This document shows, piece by piece, positions 16,065 through 25,697 of a stretch of 64,000 nt of DNA (position 1 is the stretch's first letter; each line of letters begins with the position of its first letter). Both the position numbers and the translations under genes were made by a program. The notes below the pieces were generated by a model. It worked only from the letters and a program-made list of their open reading frames with translations, was not told where the DNA came from and did no database searches. This DNA is from Frondihabitans sp. PAMC 28766. GTDB taxonomy: Bacteria; Actinomycetota; Actinomycetes; Actinomycetales; Microbacteriaceae. The stretch is taken from the NCBI RefSeq assembly GCF_001577365.1, contig NZ_CP014513.1, positions 3,968,001-4,032,000 on the forward strand, in the 5' to 3' direction.

Positions 16065-18016
16065 CTACTTCGTCGAGGTGAGCCCCACGCGCTCGCGGAT
16101 CTGAGCGATCGCCTCGGGGTTCTCGGCACCCGACAGATCACCAGGATCCGTCCCGAGCGCCGCCGCGCGCACGGCGCGACGCATGATCTTGGCCGACCTC
16201 GTCTTCGGAAGCTGCTCGACCATCCGCACCAGCGACGGTGCGAACGGCTTCCCGAGCTCGGTGGCGACGAGGGCTTTGAGCTCGTCCGAGACGTCGTCGT
16301 CGGCGTGGCCGCGCCGCGGCACCCAGAACGCCCACACGGCCTCGCCCTTGGTCGAGTCCGGAACACCGACGACGGCGGCCTCGGCCACCGCCGGATGCGC
16401 GATGAGGATGGATTCCACTTCGGCCGGCGCGAGCCTCTTGCCGGCGACGTTCATCACGTCGTCCGAGCGCCCGAGGACGAACCACTGGCCGTCTTCGACG
16501 AGCGCGAAGTCACCGTGGTGCCACAGGCCGGGGAACCGCGTCCAGTAGGCGGCGAGATAGCGCGCTTCGTCGCGCCAGACTCCGCGGGTCATCGCGGGCC
16601 ACGGCTGCCGGCAGACGAGTTCGCCGACCTGTCCACGGAGCGAGTGGCCGTCGTCGTCGACCACGTCGACGTCCATCCCGAGCGACGGCCCCCGAGCGAG
16701 CAGCTGCGGATGGACTCGACGGGGTACGGCGCGAGGAACGACCCACCGACCTCCGTGCCGCCGGAGAAGTTGATGATCGGCACCCGGCCGTGGAACACCG
16801 ACTCGGCCAGCCAGTCGTAGGCGCTCGGATCCCAGGGCTCTCCCGTCGATCCGATCGCGTGCACGCTCGACAGGTCGTAGCCCGCGTATGTCGTCGTCCC
16901 CGCCGCTCGGAGCGTGCGGATGAGCGTCGGCGAGACTCCGAGCATCGTCACCCGGTGCGCTTCGACGAGGCGCCAGAGGCGATCCGTGTCGGGCACGTCG
17001 GGCGAACCCTCGTAGAGAAGCACCGCCGCACCGTTGGCGTGGGCGCCGAAGATCGACAGCGGGCCCATGATCCAGCCCATGTCCGTGATCCAGCAGAAGA
17101 CGTCGCCACGGTTGACGTCGAACGAGTACGCCACCTCGCTCGCCGTCTTGACGACGAACCCGGCGTGCGTGTGGATCGCCCCCTTCGGCCTGCCCGTGGT
17201 GCCGGAGGTATAGGCGAGGAGGAGCGTGTCGGTCGGAGCCATGTCGACGGGCTGGAGCTTGCGGTCGGAAGCGGTCACCAGCATCGACCAGGGCACGGTC
17301 AGGCGGTCGTCCTGCCTCGACGCCTCGGTCACGCGGCCGCCGACGGCGACGACGAGCTCAACCGACGGGCAGCTCACGAGCGCCTCGTCGAGCAGGCGCT
17401 TCATCTCGACCGTCTTCCGCCGCCTCACCGTCGAGTCGGCGACGATCACAGCGGTGGCCTCGGCGTCCTGAAGACGTGACGCGATGGCGGCCGGGGCGAA
17501 GCCGGAGAACAGCGGCACGATGATGGCGCCGAGCGACGCGACGGCGTAGCACGAGACGATCGCTTCGACGGTCATCGGCAAGAAGAGCGCGACGGCGTCC
17601 CCGCGACGGATTCCGTACGAGGCGAGCCCACCCGCCACTCGTTCGACCTGGTCGGCGAGCTCGGCGTACGTGAGCCGGGTGACGGTTCCGTCTTCGGCCT
17701 CGTGAATGACGGCGGGCATGCACGCATCGGCCGGATCGGCGAGCCAGCGGCCGACGCAGGCGTCGACGAGGTTGAACGTCGATCCGACGAACCAGTCGGG
17801 GTGCTCGATCCCGGCCCCGAGGTCGAGAACGGCGTCGTACGGGGTGCGGAAGGGGATTCCGAGGTCTTTCACGACGACGTCCCAATACCACGCGACGTCT
17901 TCGACCGAGTGCTGCCGGAGCTCGGGGAGCGTCGCATGCCCGTGAGCGCGACCGAGCCGCGTGACGTTGGCGTTCTCGATGTACTCGTCGGTCGGATTCC
18001 AGACGTAGTCGGTCAT
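16065..18016 (-). pseudogene. Acetyl-/propionyl-CoA synthetase-like acyl-CoA ligase, frameshifted
   Basis: Two adjoining frames make one AMP-forming ligase of the ACS type, about 650 residues. The N-terminal part (MTDYVWNPTDEYIENANVTR) includes the ACS-type N-terminal domain, YTSGTTGRPKG, WITDMGWIMGP and SGGTEVGG. The C-terminal part includes GRSDDVMNVAGKRLAPAEVE and TRSAKIMRR with the catalytic lysine. The frame breaks near 16688-16695, beside a run of five C bases, and one added base restores it. I think a sequencing error is more likely than decay. The start ATG overlaps the stop of the dehydrogenase at 18013 (ATGA). Confidence 0.78.
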
Positions 18017-19194
18017 TTGGCACTCCTCGGCATCTGGAGGATGCGTTCGGCGATGATGTTGCGTTGGATGAAGGTCGACCCTCCGGCGATGGCAGTCCCG
18101 CGGGCCTGGTAGGCGAGGCGGAGCCACCGTGACCGCTCGGGAAGGGCAGGATCCAGGGCGAGCTGGCCCCCGAGAGGCTCGAGTGACAGGCTGAAATCGG
18201 CTAGGTCTTCGACCAGCGGACAGAAGTAGAGCTTGCCGATCGACGTCACGGCGCCGGGAGGGCCGTCGTCGGTGGCGAGCGCGACCACCCGCTGGCCGAT
18301 GAGGTAGTGGACCAGCGAGCGTCCGTAGAGGTCGGCGACCTTCTGGCGGACGACTGGATCCGCACCCAGGGGCGCTCCGTCGGGCCCGGCCGAATCGCGG
18401 ACGACCCCGATGATGTCGCGGACGGCCTTGCGCGTGTTGACGCGACCGGTCGCGATTGCGACCCGTTCGAAGCCGAGCGTCGACATAGCCACCTTCCAGC
18501 CGCCGTCGACCTCGCCGATGACGCCCTCCTCGGGGATGAACACGTCGTCGAGGAACACCTCGTTGAACTCGGATTCGCCGAGCATGTGAGCCAACGGACG
18601 CACCGTCACGCCGTCGGTGTCCATCGGCAGGACGAAGAACGTGATGCCCCGGTGCCGCGGCTCGGTGCCGGTGCGCGCCAGCAGGATCGCGTTCTGGGCG
18701 ATGTGCGCGCGCGAGGTCCACACCTTCTGGCCGTTGACGAGCCAGCCACCATCGACCTTGGTCGCTGAGGTGCGGAGCGACGCGAGGTCGGATCCTGCCT
18801 CTGGTTCGGAGAAGAGCTGGCACCAGATCTCGTCGCCCGTAAGAATCGGCCGGAGGTAGCGCTCCTTCTGAGCCTCGGTGCCGTACTCGATGATGGTCGG
18901 GCCGCCGAAGTCTTCGCCGATGGTATTGAGACGCTCGGGGGCGCCGGCGCGGTCGAGCTCTTCGGTGAAGATGGCTCGGATGTTCGCTCCGGTGCCCTGG
19001 CCGCCGAATTCGGAAGGCCACGAGAGACCCGCGTAGCCGCCGTCGAACAGGAGCCTCTGCCAGGCTTTCCAGAACGGGACCTTGTCGACGAGGTCGGCCG
19101 GCTCGGGCCAGTCGAGCGTCGGCAGCGTTGCATCGAGAAAGGCGCGCGCGTCGGCGCGGAACCGCGCTTCTTCGGGCGAGTCCGAGAGTTCCAT
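18013..19194 (-). CDS. Acyl-CoA dehydrogenase
   Basis: A 393-residue acyl-CoA dehydrogenase of the longer FadE type. Visible signatures are WCQLFSEPEAGSDLASLRT, GQKVWTSRAHIA and a C-terminal region ending with GTAIAGGSTFIQRNIIAERIL. The usual glutamate motif near the end is replaced by an AIAGGS stretch, as in FadE members whose base lies elsewhere. It is transcribed divergently from the MaoC pair across an operator at 19231 and shares a transcript with the ligase gene downstream. Ligase, dehydrogenase and hydratase together would form one activation and beta-oxidation module. Confidence 0.83.
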   Translation of the reverse strand: MELSDSPEEARFRADARAFLDATLPTLDWPEPADLVDKVPFWKAWQRLLFDGGYAGLSWPSEFGGQGTGANIRAIFTEELDRAGAPERLNTIGEDFGGPTIIEYGTEAQKERYLRPILTGDEIWCQLFSEPEAGSDLASLRTSATKVDGGWLVNGQKVWTSRAHIAQNAILLARTGTEPRHRGITFFVLPMDTDGVTVRPLAHMLGESEFNEVFLDDVFIPEEGVIGEVDGGWKVAMSTLGFERVAIATGRVNTRKAVRDIIGVVRDSAGPDGAPLGADPVVRQKVADLYGRSLVHYLIGQRVVALATDDGPPGAVTSIGKLYFCPLVEDLADFSLSLEPLGGQLALDPALPERSRWLRLAYQARGTAIAGGSTFIQRNIIAERILQMPRSAK

Positions 19195-19230
19195 GGTGAA
19201 TCCCCGATCAAGTTAGGGTCTGAGAATACT

Positions 19231-19244
19231 ATTGGTCCAACCAT
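19231..19244. promoter_or_regulatory. Operator ATTGGTCCAACCAT
   Basis: This site holds the best FadR-type dyad of the set (TGGT-CCA-ACCA). It lies between divergent transcription starts, directly before the AAAGGAGG ribosome site of the MaoC gene and about 40 bases before the dehydrogenase start. On the minus strand it overlaps a possible -10 (TAGTATTCT). Repression of both directions would be expected if bound. Confidence 0.65.
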
Positions 19245-19260
19245 AAAGGAGGCAACCGTG

Positions 19261-19680
19261 ATGAATCTCTCAGTCGGCGACGCGGTCGACGAGGTCGAGT
19301 TCGACGTCGAGCGCGGCAAGATCCGCGAATTCGCACGGGCCTCCTTCACCGAAGACACGGTCCACACGGGGCCGGGATCCGACGCACTCGCGACCCTCAC
19401 CCACACCGCCGTCACCGCTCATCTCCGCGATCAGCGCGGCTTCGTCGCGGCTCTCGGCCTGGACATCCATCGCATCGTCGTCGGATCCTGCTCGTGGTCC
19501 TACCGCCGTCCGCTGGCGGCCGGCGACAGGCTGACGGCGACGCGCCGGGTGCTTTCCGACGAAACCCGGGAGGGTGCCAGCGGCACCATGCGCCTCGTCA
19601 CCCTCGAAACCGAATTCACCGACCAGGACGGCGAGGTCCCGGTCACGTTCCGCGAGGTCCTGATCGAGAGGGCATCGTGA
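19261..19680 (+). CDS. MaoC-like dehydratase, FAS1-type N-terminal hot-dog subunit
   Basis: A 140-residue single hot-dog domain of the MaoC N-terminal-type dehydratase family. It begins MNLSVGDAVDEVEFDVERG and has KIREFARASF and YRRPLAAGDRLTA. It lacks the catalytic Asp-His pair, as expected for the structural subunit of HadAB or ChsH1/H2-type heterodimers. AAGGAGG at 19246-19252 serves either the GTG at 19258 or the ATG at 19261; I choose the ATG. The catalytic partner follows with a GTGA overlap. Confidence 0.72.
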   Translation: MNLSVGDAVDEVEFDVERGKIREFARASFTEDTVHTGPGSDALATLTHTAVTAHLRDQRGFVAALGLDIHRIVVGSCSWSYRRPLAAGDRLTATRRVLSDETREGASGTMRLVTLETEFTDQDGEVPVTFREVLIERAS

Positions 19681-20075
19681 GAGCGGCGCCGCGCCTTGCC
19701 ATCGGCGACTCGCCGCCAGCGCGCGAAGTCGGCCCCGTGACACTCACCGACATCGTTCGGTTCGCCGGCGCCTCTGGCGACTTCAACTCACTGCACCACG
19801 ATGCCGCCGTCGCCCGAGAGTCGGGCTTCCCCGACGTGATCGCCATGGGCCAGCTCCAGGCCGCGCTCGCGGCCGGCCTCCTCAGCGACTGGGTCGGGGT
19901 CGAGCACGTCGCAGAGTTCTCGGTGCGGTTCCGGAGTCCGGTCGGCGTGGGCGACGTCATCCGACTCGAAGCCGAGGTGACGAGGATCGAAGGCGCCGAG
20001 GCCGTGGTCGACGTCACGGCGAGCGTCGATGGCCGAGCCGTCGCGACGGCGAGCGCTCGCGTGCGAACGGCCTAG
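19677..20075 (+). CDS. MaoC-like (R)-specific enoyl-CoA hydratase, catalytic subunit
   Basis: A 132-residue hot-dog protein starting at GTG within the stop of the previous gene. It contains the hydratase-2 signature as SGDFNSLHHDAAVARESGFPDV, with the catalytic Asp and His, followed by IAMGQLQAAL. The pair probably forms a heterodimeric hydratase for an unsaturated CoA ester, possibly one too bulky for crotonases. It converges with the crotonase gene at 20072, overlapping by four bases at the stops. Confidence 0.8.
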   Translation: MRAAPRLAIGDSPPAREVGPVTLTDIVRFAGASGDFNSLHHDAAVARESGFPDVIAMGQLQAALAAGLLSDWVGVEHVAEFSVRFRSPVGVGDVIRLEAEVTRIEGAEAVVDVTASVDGRAVATASARVRTA

Positions 20076-20857
20076 CGCCCCTTCCAGAGGGGCTCGCGCT
20101 TCTCGCGGAACGCCAGCGCGCCCTCGCGCATGTCGTCGGTCGAGAAGGCCAGCGCGAGCTGCGCCTGCAGGGTCGACAGAGACTCGCCCAGGGGCAGGTC
20201 GCGCGTCGCGGCCAGCGAATCCTTCCCGAGGCGCATGAGCAGCGGCGACTTCGACGCGATCGCGACCGCCCACTCGAGCACCGTCCGATCGAAGTCGTCG
20301 TCGGCGACGACGCGGTTGACGAATCCGAGGTCTCGCCCCTCGGACGCGGTGACCGGCTGTCCGATCATCATGAGTTCGTTCGCCTTCATCCGTGGAAGGT
20401 TCCGGTAGATGAGAGCCGAGATCATGAACGGGAAGACCCCGACGTTGATCTCGGGGCAGCCGAAACGGGCCGACTCTTTCGCGATCACGAGGTCGCAGGC
20501 GAGGGCTATGCCGAAGGCACCGGCGAGCACGGCGCCGTTGGCCGCGCAGATCACGGGCTTGCCGAGATCGCCGAGCAGCGTGAAGAGGCGGGGGAAGCGG
20601 TCGAGACCCGCGTATTTCTCGACGACGCTCCGGTCGTCGCCGAACGCCTTGAGGTCGCCGCCCGCCGAGAAGATCCGCTCGTGCGACGAGGCCAGGACGA
20701 CGACGCGGATCCCCTCGTCGCGGCGGACGCCTTCGAGAGCCTCGAGAAGCTGATCGAGGAGTTCGTCGCTCAGGGCGTTCCTGGTCTCGGGACTGTCGAG
20801 GGTCACATAGGCGACGCCGGCTTCCGGCCGACTCGCGCGGACGAGCGTGTTGGGCAT
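20072..20857 (-). CDS. Enoyl-CoA hydratase/isomerase family protein
   Basis: A 261-residue crotonase homologue beginning MPNTLVRASRPEAGVAYVTL. It has FSAGGDLKAF, the oxyanion-hole segment AANGAVLAGAFGIALACD and a second segment PEINVGVFPFMISALIYRNL. The catalytic second glutamate is absent, while the PE dyad is kept. This arrangement occurs in isomerase-like and ring-acting crotonases. GAGG lies upstream of the ATG at 20855-20857. Substrate is unknown. It shares a transcript with the zinc-free alcohol dehydrogenase-like gene upstream. Confidence 0.75.
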   Translation of the reverse strand: MPNTLVRASRPEAGVAYVTLDSPETRNALSDELLDQLLEALEGVRRDEGIRVVVLASSHERIFSAGGDLKAFGDDRSVVEKYAGLDRFPRLFTLLGDLGKPVICAANGAVLAGAFGIALACDLVIAKESARFGCPEINVGVFPFMISALIYRNLPRMKANELMMIGQPVTASEGRDLGFVNRVVADDDFDRTVLEWAVAIASKSPLLMRLGKDSLAATRDLPLGESLSTLQAQLALAFSTDDMREGALAFREKREPLWKGR

Positions 20858-20879
20858 CAGATACTCCTCGAGGTGTCGA

Positions 20880-21859
20880 TCATCGGTTCGCGAGCACGAT
20901 CTTGCCGTAGGCGCTGCCGGAAGCCAGGCGGTCGTGGGCCTCGCGTGCCGAGTCGAGCGGAAAGACGCTGTCGATGACGGGCGGCGGGACGTCGAAGAAG
21001 TCGATGAGCTCGAGGAGGTCGCGAAGGTCGCGAGGGCTGCCCATCGTCGTGCCGATGAGTTCGTACTGTCCGAAGTAGAACGGCCGGACGTCGATGGTCG
21101 CACTCGCCCCCTTCGACGCTCCCAGGACCACGAGACGGCCGCCCGGGCGAAGAGCCTTCAGCGAGTTCGACCAGTCGCCGACCGAGTCGAGAACGACGTC
21201 GAAGCCCTCACCGCGCGGGGTCAGCCGCCGGGCCTGTTCCGGCCAGTCGGCATCCGTATGGAGGACGCCGTCGACTGCGCCGTTCTCGCGAGCGCGCGAC
21301 ACTTTTCCGGGCGCCGACGAAGTGACGAATACATTGGCACCGGCCGCCGTGGCCAGGGCGGTGGCCATCGTGGCCACGCCTCCTCCGGCCCCGAGCACGA
21401 GAAGGTTCTCGCCGGCCTGCAGCCGCCCGCGCGCGAAGAGCCCGCGATAGGTCGTCACGCCGACGAGCGGCAGGGCCGCCGTCTCGACGGCGCTGTAGCC
21501 GGCCGGCGGCGCGAACAGGCACTCGGTCGGTACCGAGACGTACTCGGCGTAGGTTCCCGGCCGGCGATCCCCAGGATCTCCCACCCCTCGGCGGGAGCGC
21601 TCTCGCGCCCTCCCCAGCCGAGCGATGGCAGGATGAGCACGTCGTCACCCCCGTCGACCGTCGTTCCGCAGCCGTCCGCACCGATGACGTGCGGCAATGG
21701 CGAGTCGTACCGCCCCTGCCTGACCAAGACGTCGTGCCAGTTCAGGGCACTCGCTTCGAGGCTCACGGTCGTCCAGCCGCTACGTGGTGCAGGATCCGGA
21801 AACTCACGGCTCTCGAGCACCTCGGACGACCCGAAGCGCGTGAGGACGGCGGCGTGCAC
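20880..21859 (-). pseudogene. Quinone oxidoreductase-like MDR protein, frameshifted
   Basis: Two overlapping frames reconstruct a medium-chain dehydrogenase/reductase of about 325 residues. The N-terminal part starts with GTG at 21859 (AAGGAG upstream) and runs to EGWEILG. The C-terminal part continues with GTYAEYVSVP and contains the NADPH fold LVLGAGGGVATMA. No zinc ligands are seen, so it resembles quinone oxidoreductase or enoyl reductase. The break lies in the CCCC run at 21569-21572; one more base restores the frame. It is divergent from the thioesterase gene across an operator. Confidence 0.75.
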
Positions 21860-21892
21860 CCGGCTCTCCTTCGAACGCGACCACGGACCTTG

Positions 21893-21906
21893 ATTGGTCT
21901 AATCAT
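21893..21906. promoter_or_regulatory. Operator ATTGGTCTAATCAT
   Basis: This site differs from the 247-260 copy at one base. It lies between the divergent oxidoreductase (start 21859) and thioesterase (start 21939) genes, 33 bases before the latter. The position is typical for an operator overlapping a promoter. Confidence 0.62.
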
Positions 21907-21938
21907 TGTACTGTGAGAAAAGAGAGGAACGAGATCTC

Positions 21939-22643
21939 ATGACCACTTCGTCCGACCATGGCACCGAGGGTTCCCGCCTGGATGCTGCCCTCGACCTGAG
22001 CGCGGCCGTCCGGGCAGTCCTCGTGGCGACCTCCGCCACGGAAGCCGACAGCGCTCGACTGGTCGAGGCGACCACCCTGGCGCGGAGGATCGAGGGCCTG
22101 CTCGCCTCGGACCTGCGCCCCCTCGACACCGTCCCGTCCATCGACGACCTCGAGCACGGGATCCGGTACTTCAACCCGGTATCGGGCGCAGCGAACCCCA
22201 TGGCCCTTCCACTGGTCTTCGAAACCGAGGGCGACGGGATCCTGGCCAGGGCCACTTTCGACCGTCGCTTCGAAGGCCCGCCCGGGCACCTCCACGGCGG
22301 CATCATCGCCCTCGTGTTCGATGAGATCCTGGGCCAGGCCAATATGACCGGTGGCGGCTGGGGCATGACGGCCTACCTCAACTCGACCTACCGGCGCGCT
22401 CTGCCGCTCGACGTCGAACTCGTGCTGCACGCCCGGGTCACCGAGATCGACGGCCGCAAGACGACAGTGACGGGCTGGATCTCGACGGCCGCGGAACCCG
22501 AGACCCGGTTCGCGGAGGCGAGCGCCCTTTTCGTCGAACCGCGGCCCGAGAAGAAGGCGGGCTACTTCTCCACGCTGACCGACTCCGAGGGACGCCCGGT
22601 CGAAGCCCGTCTGGGTCGTCCGGATCGCGCTACCGCTGGCTGA
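21939..22643 (+). CDS. Hot-dog acyl-CoA thioesterase (PaaI/4HBT type)
   Basis: A 234-residue protein with an N-terminal helical extension of about 90 residues and a C-terminal hot-dog domain. The thioesterase signature reads GHLHGGIIALVFDEILGQ, with the HGG turn and the acidic residue on the hot-dog helix. It would release CoA from stalled or dead-end acyl-CoAs and keep CoA free during catabolism. The ATG at 21939 is preceded by a purine-rich AGAGGAACGAG. It converges with the dehydrogenase gene at 22666. Confidence 0.8.
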   Translation: MTTSSDHGTEGSRLDAALDLSAAVRAVLVATSATEADSARLVEATTLARRIEGLLASDLRPLDTVPSIDDLEHGIRYFNPVSGAANPMALPLVFETEGDGILARATFDRRFEGPPGHLHGGIIALVFDEILGQANMTGGGWGMTAYLNSTYRRALPLDVELVLHARVTEIDGRKTTVTGWISTAAEPETRFAEASALFVEPRPEKKAGYFSTLTDSEGRPVEARLGRPDRATAG

Positions 22644-22665
22644 GCACCCCGGGAGCGACCCGGTG

Positions 22666-23820
22666 TCAGAGCGAGACGGTGCCGCGCGCGATGATCTCTC
22701 TCGAGATGATCGTCTTCTGGATCTCGGCCGTTCCGTCAGCGGTGAGGTAAGCCATGACGTCGCGGAATCGCTGCTGCAGCGGAAATTCGGCCGAGTACCC
22801 GAGGTTTCCGAAGATCTTCATGGACGCCTCGATGGCCTCTTTGGCGACCAGCGGCCCCCACCACTTGCCCATCGATGCCAGAGACGTGTGCGACTTGCCC
22901 TCGCCTCGCAGCCACAGCGCCCGGTAGCAGACCCAGCGAGCACCCTCGACGTAGGTCGCGTGCTCGGCGAGCGGGAACGTCACGCCCTGGTACTCCGAGA
23001 GCGGCTTGCCGAAGGTCTCGCGCTGGGTCGCGTAGACGGCGGCCTCCTCGAGGCTCTGCTGGGCAGCGCCGAGGCACATGAGGCCGAGAGCGGCCCGACT
23101 GAAGTCGAACTTGTTCATCGCCACCTGGAAGCCGCGCCCCTCTTCGCCGACGAGGTGCGAGTCGGGCACGAACACGCTGTCGAGGTTGATCGATCCCCAT
23201 CCGAGCACGAGGCAGCCCATGCCGCGCATGTGCCGCACCGACACGCCCTCCGACGCCAGGTCGACGAGGAAGCAACTGACCCCCTTCGAGCGCGACGAGC
23301 CGGGCTCTCGGGCGTAGACGAGCGCCGCGGTCGCACTCAGGGCCCAGCTGATCGCGGTCTTCTCACCGCTGAGGCGCCAGCCGCCGGGAACCCTCGTGGC
23401 CGTCGTGCGAAGCGCGCTCGCGTCGGATCCTGAACCGGGTTCGGTCAGCGCGATGGCGAGGTTGATCTCGCCGGCGATCACCCGGGGCAGGTAGGCCTGT
23501 TGGACCTCGTCCGATCCGTGCAGCAGCTGGGCGCCGACGAGGCCCACCTGGATGGGCGCCGACGCCAGGTTGACGTCGCCATAGGCGAGCGTCTCAGTGG
23601 CGAGGCCGAGCAGCACCGGGTCGTCTTCACCGGTGCCGCCGAACCGCTCGGGGAAGCCGATGCCCAGGACCCCGAGGTCGCCCATCTTCTTGAGAGTGGC
23701 GAACGGGAACTCGGTGGTCGCGGAGTTCGCGAGGTAGTTCGGGAGGAGCTCTCTGTCGCTGAACTCCTTCAAGACCTTGCGGAAATCCTCGTGCTCTTCG
23801 CTGAGTGAGAAGTCAAGCAT
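22666..23820 (-). CDS. Acyl-CoA dehydrogenase, cyclohexanecarboxyl-CoA dehydrogenase candidate
   Basis: A 384-residue acyl-CoA dehydrogenase with ALTEPGSGSDASALRTTA, SGEKTAISWA and the C-terminal segment FGNLGYSAEFPLQQRFRD, whose Glu is the likely base. The tail ADGTAEIQKTIISREIIA resembles enzymes acting on alicyclic CoA esters (AliB-like), in place of the EGTS form of straight-chain enzymes. It is divergent from an acyl-CoA ligase (24018) across an operator, so ligase plus dehydrogenase could activate and desaturate a cyclohexanecarboxylate for BadK. That specific role is inference. Confidence 0.83.
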   Translation of the reverse strand: MLDFSLSEEHEDFRKVLKEFSDRELLPNYLANSATTEFPFATLKKMGDLGVLGIGFPERFGGTGEDDPVLLGLATETLAYGDVNLASAPIQVGLVGAQLLHGSDEVQQAYLPRVIAGEINLAIALTEPGSGSDASALRTTATRVPGGWRLSGEKTAISWALSATAALVYAREPGSSRSKGVSCFLVDLASEGVSVRHMRGMGCLVLGWGSINLDSVFVPDSHLVGEEGRGFQVAMNKFDFSRAALGLMCLGAAQQSLEEAAVYATQRETFGKPLSEYQGVTFPLAEHATYVEGARWVCYRALWLRGEGKSHTSLASMGKWWGPLVAKEAIEASMKIFGNLGYSAEFPLQQRFRDVMAYLTADGTAEIQKTIISREIIARGTVSL

Positions 23821-23837
23821 CGGCGCTCTCCCGGTAA

Positions 23838-23850
23838 ATGGTCCAATGAT
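23838..23850. promoter_or_regulatory. Operator ATGGTCCAATGAT
   Basis: A member of the island operator family, 18 bases upstream of the dehydrogenase ATG at 23820 on the minus strand. It is followed by TGG, so that a second inverted copy overlaps it. Such a position would block transcription or early elongation of the dehydrogenase gene. Confidence 0.58.
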
Positions 23851-23935
23851 TGGCTGGACAGATCCGAGTGTATCCGGCGGGAATGACAGGTTGGTGAAGA
23901 TCCCGACGCCCCGATTCTCGGGGGTTGGGCGATTA

Positions 23936-23949
23936 ATTGGTTGAATTAT
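23936..23949 (+). promoter_or_regulatory. Weak operator-like site ATTGGTTGAATTAT
   Basis: Eleven of 14 positions match the island operator. It lies about 70 bases upstream of the ligase ATG at 24018 in an AT-rich patch (GATTAATTGGTTGAATTATT), which probably also contains the ligase promoter. Weaker than the other copies. Confidence 0.4.
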
Positions 23950-24017
23950 TCGACCATGCAGCCTACTCTCCTGTCAGGAGTTCCCGACTCCGTTCGACCT
24001 GCGAAGAAGGAGCGTCG

Positions 24018-25667
24018 ATGACCACGTCCGTTCATGCCCTAAGACAGTCTTTCTGGCCGGCTGAAGGCAGCTCCGGAGTCCGCGACATCACCCTGGGCGA
24101 GCTTCTTCGCGAGGCTGCGGAGGCCGCCCCCGAACGGCTCGCCCTCGTGGACGCCGTGGCGGATCCTGCCCTCCGTCGTCACTGGACGTACGCGGAGTTC
24201 CTCGCCGAGACCGAGAACGCGGCGAGGGCCCTCCTGAGCCGCTTCGAGCAGGGCGACCGGATAGCGATCTGGGCTCCGAACAGCGCGGAGTGGGTGATTC
24301 TGCAGCAGGCGATCGCCATGGCCGGGATGATCGTCGTCGCCATCAACCCCGCCTACCGCGCTCATGAATTGGAGTACGTCCTGACGCAGTCGGGCGCAGT
24401 CGGCATGTTCCACATCGAGTCGTACCGGGGGGCCGATCTCACCTCGACCATCACGGAAGTGCGCCAGAAGGCGCCGCACCTGCGTGAGCTGATCCGATTC
24501 TCGGAGTGGGACGCCTTCGTCGCTTCGGGCGACCCGGCCACGGCAATGCCCTCGGTCAAGCCGACCGACCCCGTCCAGATCCAGTACACCTCCGGCACGA
24601 CCGGGTTCCCGAAGGGTGCTCTCCTGCACCACAAGGGAATCGCGAACGAAGCGGCGTTCGTCGGAGAACGCGCCGGAATGACCGACGGCGACATCTGCAT
24701 CAACGCCATGCCGATGTACCACATCGGTGGCGGAGCGGTCACGGAGCTCTCGACGATCGCCTGGCACGGCACCTACGTCGTGATGCCGAACTTCGACCCC
24801 GGCCTGACCCTGGAACTCTTCGAGACGTACCACGGCACCCACGCCCTCATGGTGCCCACAATGCTCATCGCGACGCTCGACCACCCCGACTTCGCGAGCC
24901 GCGACAAGTCGTCGATCAAGACGCTCATGTCCGGGGCTGCGGCAGTCGCCGAACAGCTCGTGCACCGCGTGATGGAACAGTTCGGCTGCCAGTTCAGCAT
25001 CCTCTTCGGTCAGACCGAGATGCACGGAGTCGTCAGCCAGACCCGGGTCACCGACAGCGCGGCCGACCAGGCCGGCACAGTAGGTCAGCCGCTCCCCGAG
25101 CTCGAAGTGAAGCTTGTCCATCCCGACACCGGCGAGATCGTGGGAATAGGCGAGCAGGGCGAGATCTGCTGCCGCGGTTACCAGAACATGCTCGGGTACT
25201 ACGAGATGCCCGCGGCGACCGCCGAGACGATCGACAGCGACGGCTGGCTGCACATGGGCGACATCGGCACCATGGACCAGCGCGGGTTCCTTCGGGTCAC
25301 GAGTCGCGTCAAAGACATGATCATCCGCGGCGGGATCAACGTCTACCCGCGCGAGATCGAAGACCTTCTGTTCGACCACCCCGACATCGCCGAGGTCGCG
25401 ATCATCGGGATCCCGGATCCCAAGTGGGGCGAGCACGTGGGCGCGGTAGTCCGCCTCCGTGACGGGCGCCCCGCGCCGGACCCCGAGCTCGTCCGCCTCT
25501 GGTGCAAGGAGAGAATCTCCGCGCACAAGGTGCCGAGTCACTGGTACTTTGTCGACGACTTCCCGATGACGCCGTCTGGCAAGATCCAGAAGTTCGTCCT
25601 GCGCGATCTCATCGCCGCCGGAGAGCTCGTCGCCGTCGCGGTTCACAAGTCGGCGTCGCCAATGTGA
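24018..25667 (+). CDS. AMP-forming acyl-CoA ligase (FadD/AliA-like)
   Basis: A 549-residue adenylate-forming ligase. The motifs YTSGTTGFPKG, FGQTEMHG, WLHMGDIGTMDQRG, KDMIIRGGINVYPREIE and PSGKIQKF (catalytic Lys) are all present. AAGGAG stands nine bases before the ATG. It activates an acid to its CoA ester. Its regulatory pairing with the candidate cyclohexanecarboxyl-CoA dehydrogenase makes cyclohexanecarboxylate or a substituted relative a reasonable substrate, but medium-chain fatty acids cannot be excluded. It converges with the PaaX gene, with 30 bases between. Confidence 0.85.
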   Translation: MTTSVHALRQSFWPAEGSSGVRDITLGELLREAAEAAPERLALVDAVADPALRRHWTYAEFLAETENAARALLSRFEQGDRIAIWAPNSAEWVILQQAIAMAGMIVVAINPAYRAHELEYVLTQSGAVGMFHIESYRGADLTSTITEVRQKAPHLRELIRFSEWDAFVASGDPATAMPSVKPTDPVQIQYTSGTTGFPKGALLHHKGIANEAAFVGERAGMTDGDICINAMPMYHIGGGAVTELSTIAWHGTYVVMPNFDPGLTLELFETYHGTHALMVPTMLIATLDHPDFASRDKSSIKTLMSGAAAVAEQLVHRVMEQFGCQFSILFGQTEMHGVVSQTRVTDSAADQAGTVGQPLPELEVKLVHPDTGEIVGIGEQGEICCRGYQNMLGYYEMPAATAETIDSDGWLHMGDIGTMDQRGFLRVTSRVKDMIIRGGINVYPREIEDLLFDHPDIAEVAIIGIPDPKWGEHVGAVVRLRDGRPAPDPELVRLWCKERISAHKVPSHWYFVDDFPMTPSGKIQKFVLRDLIAAGELVAVAVHKSASPM

Positions 25668-25697
25668 TCGGCCGAGGCCCGCGGCCGACCGCGGGCC

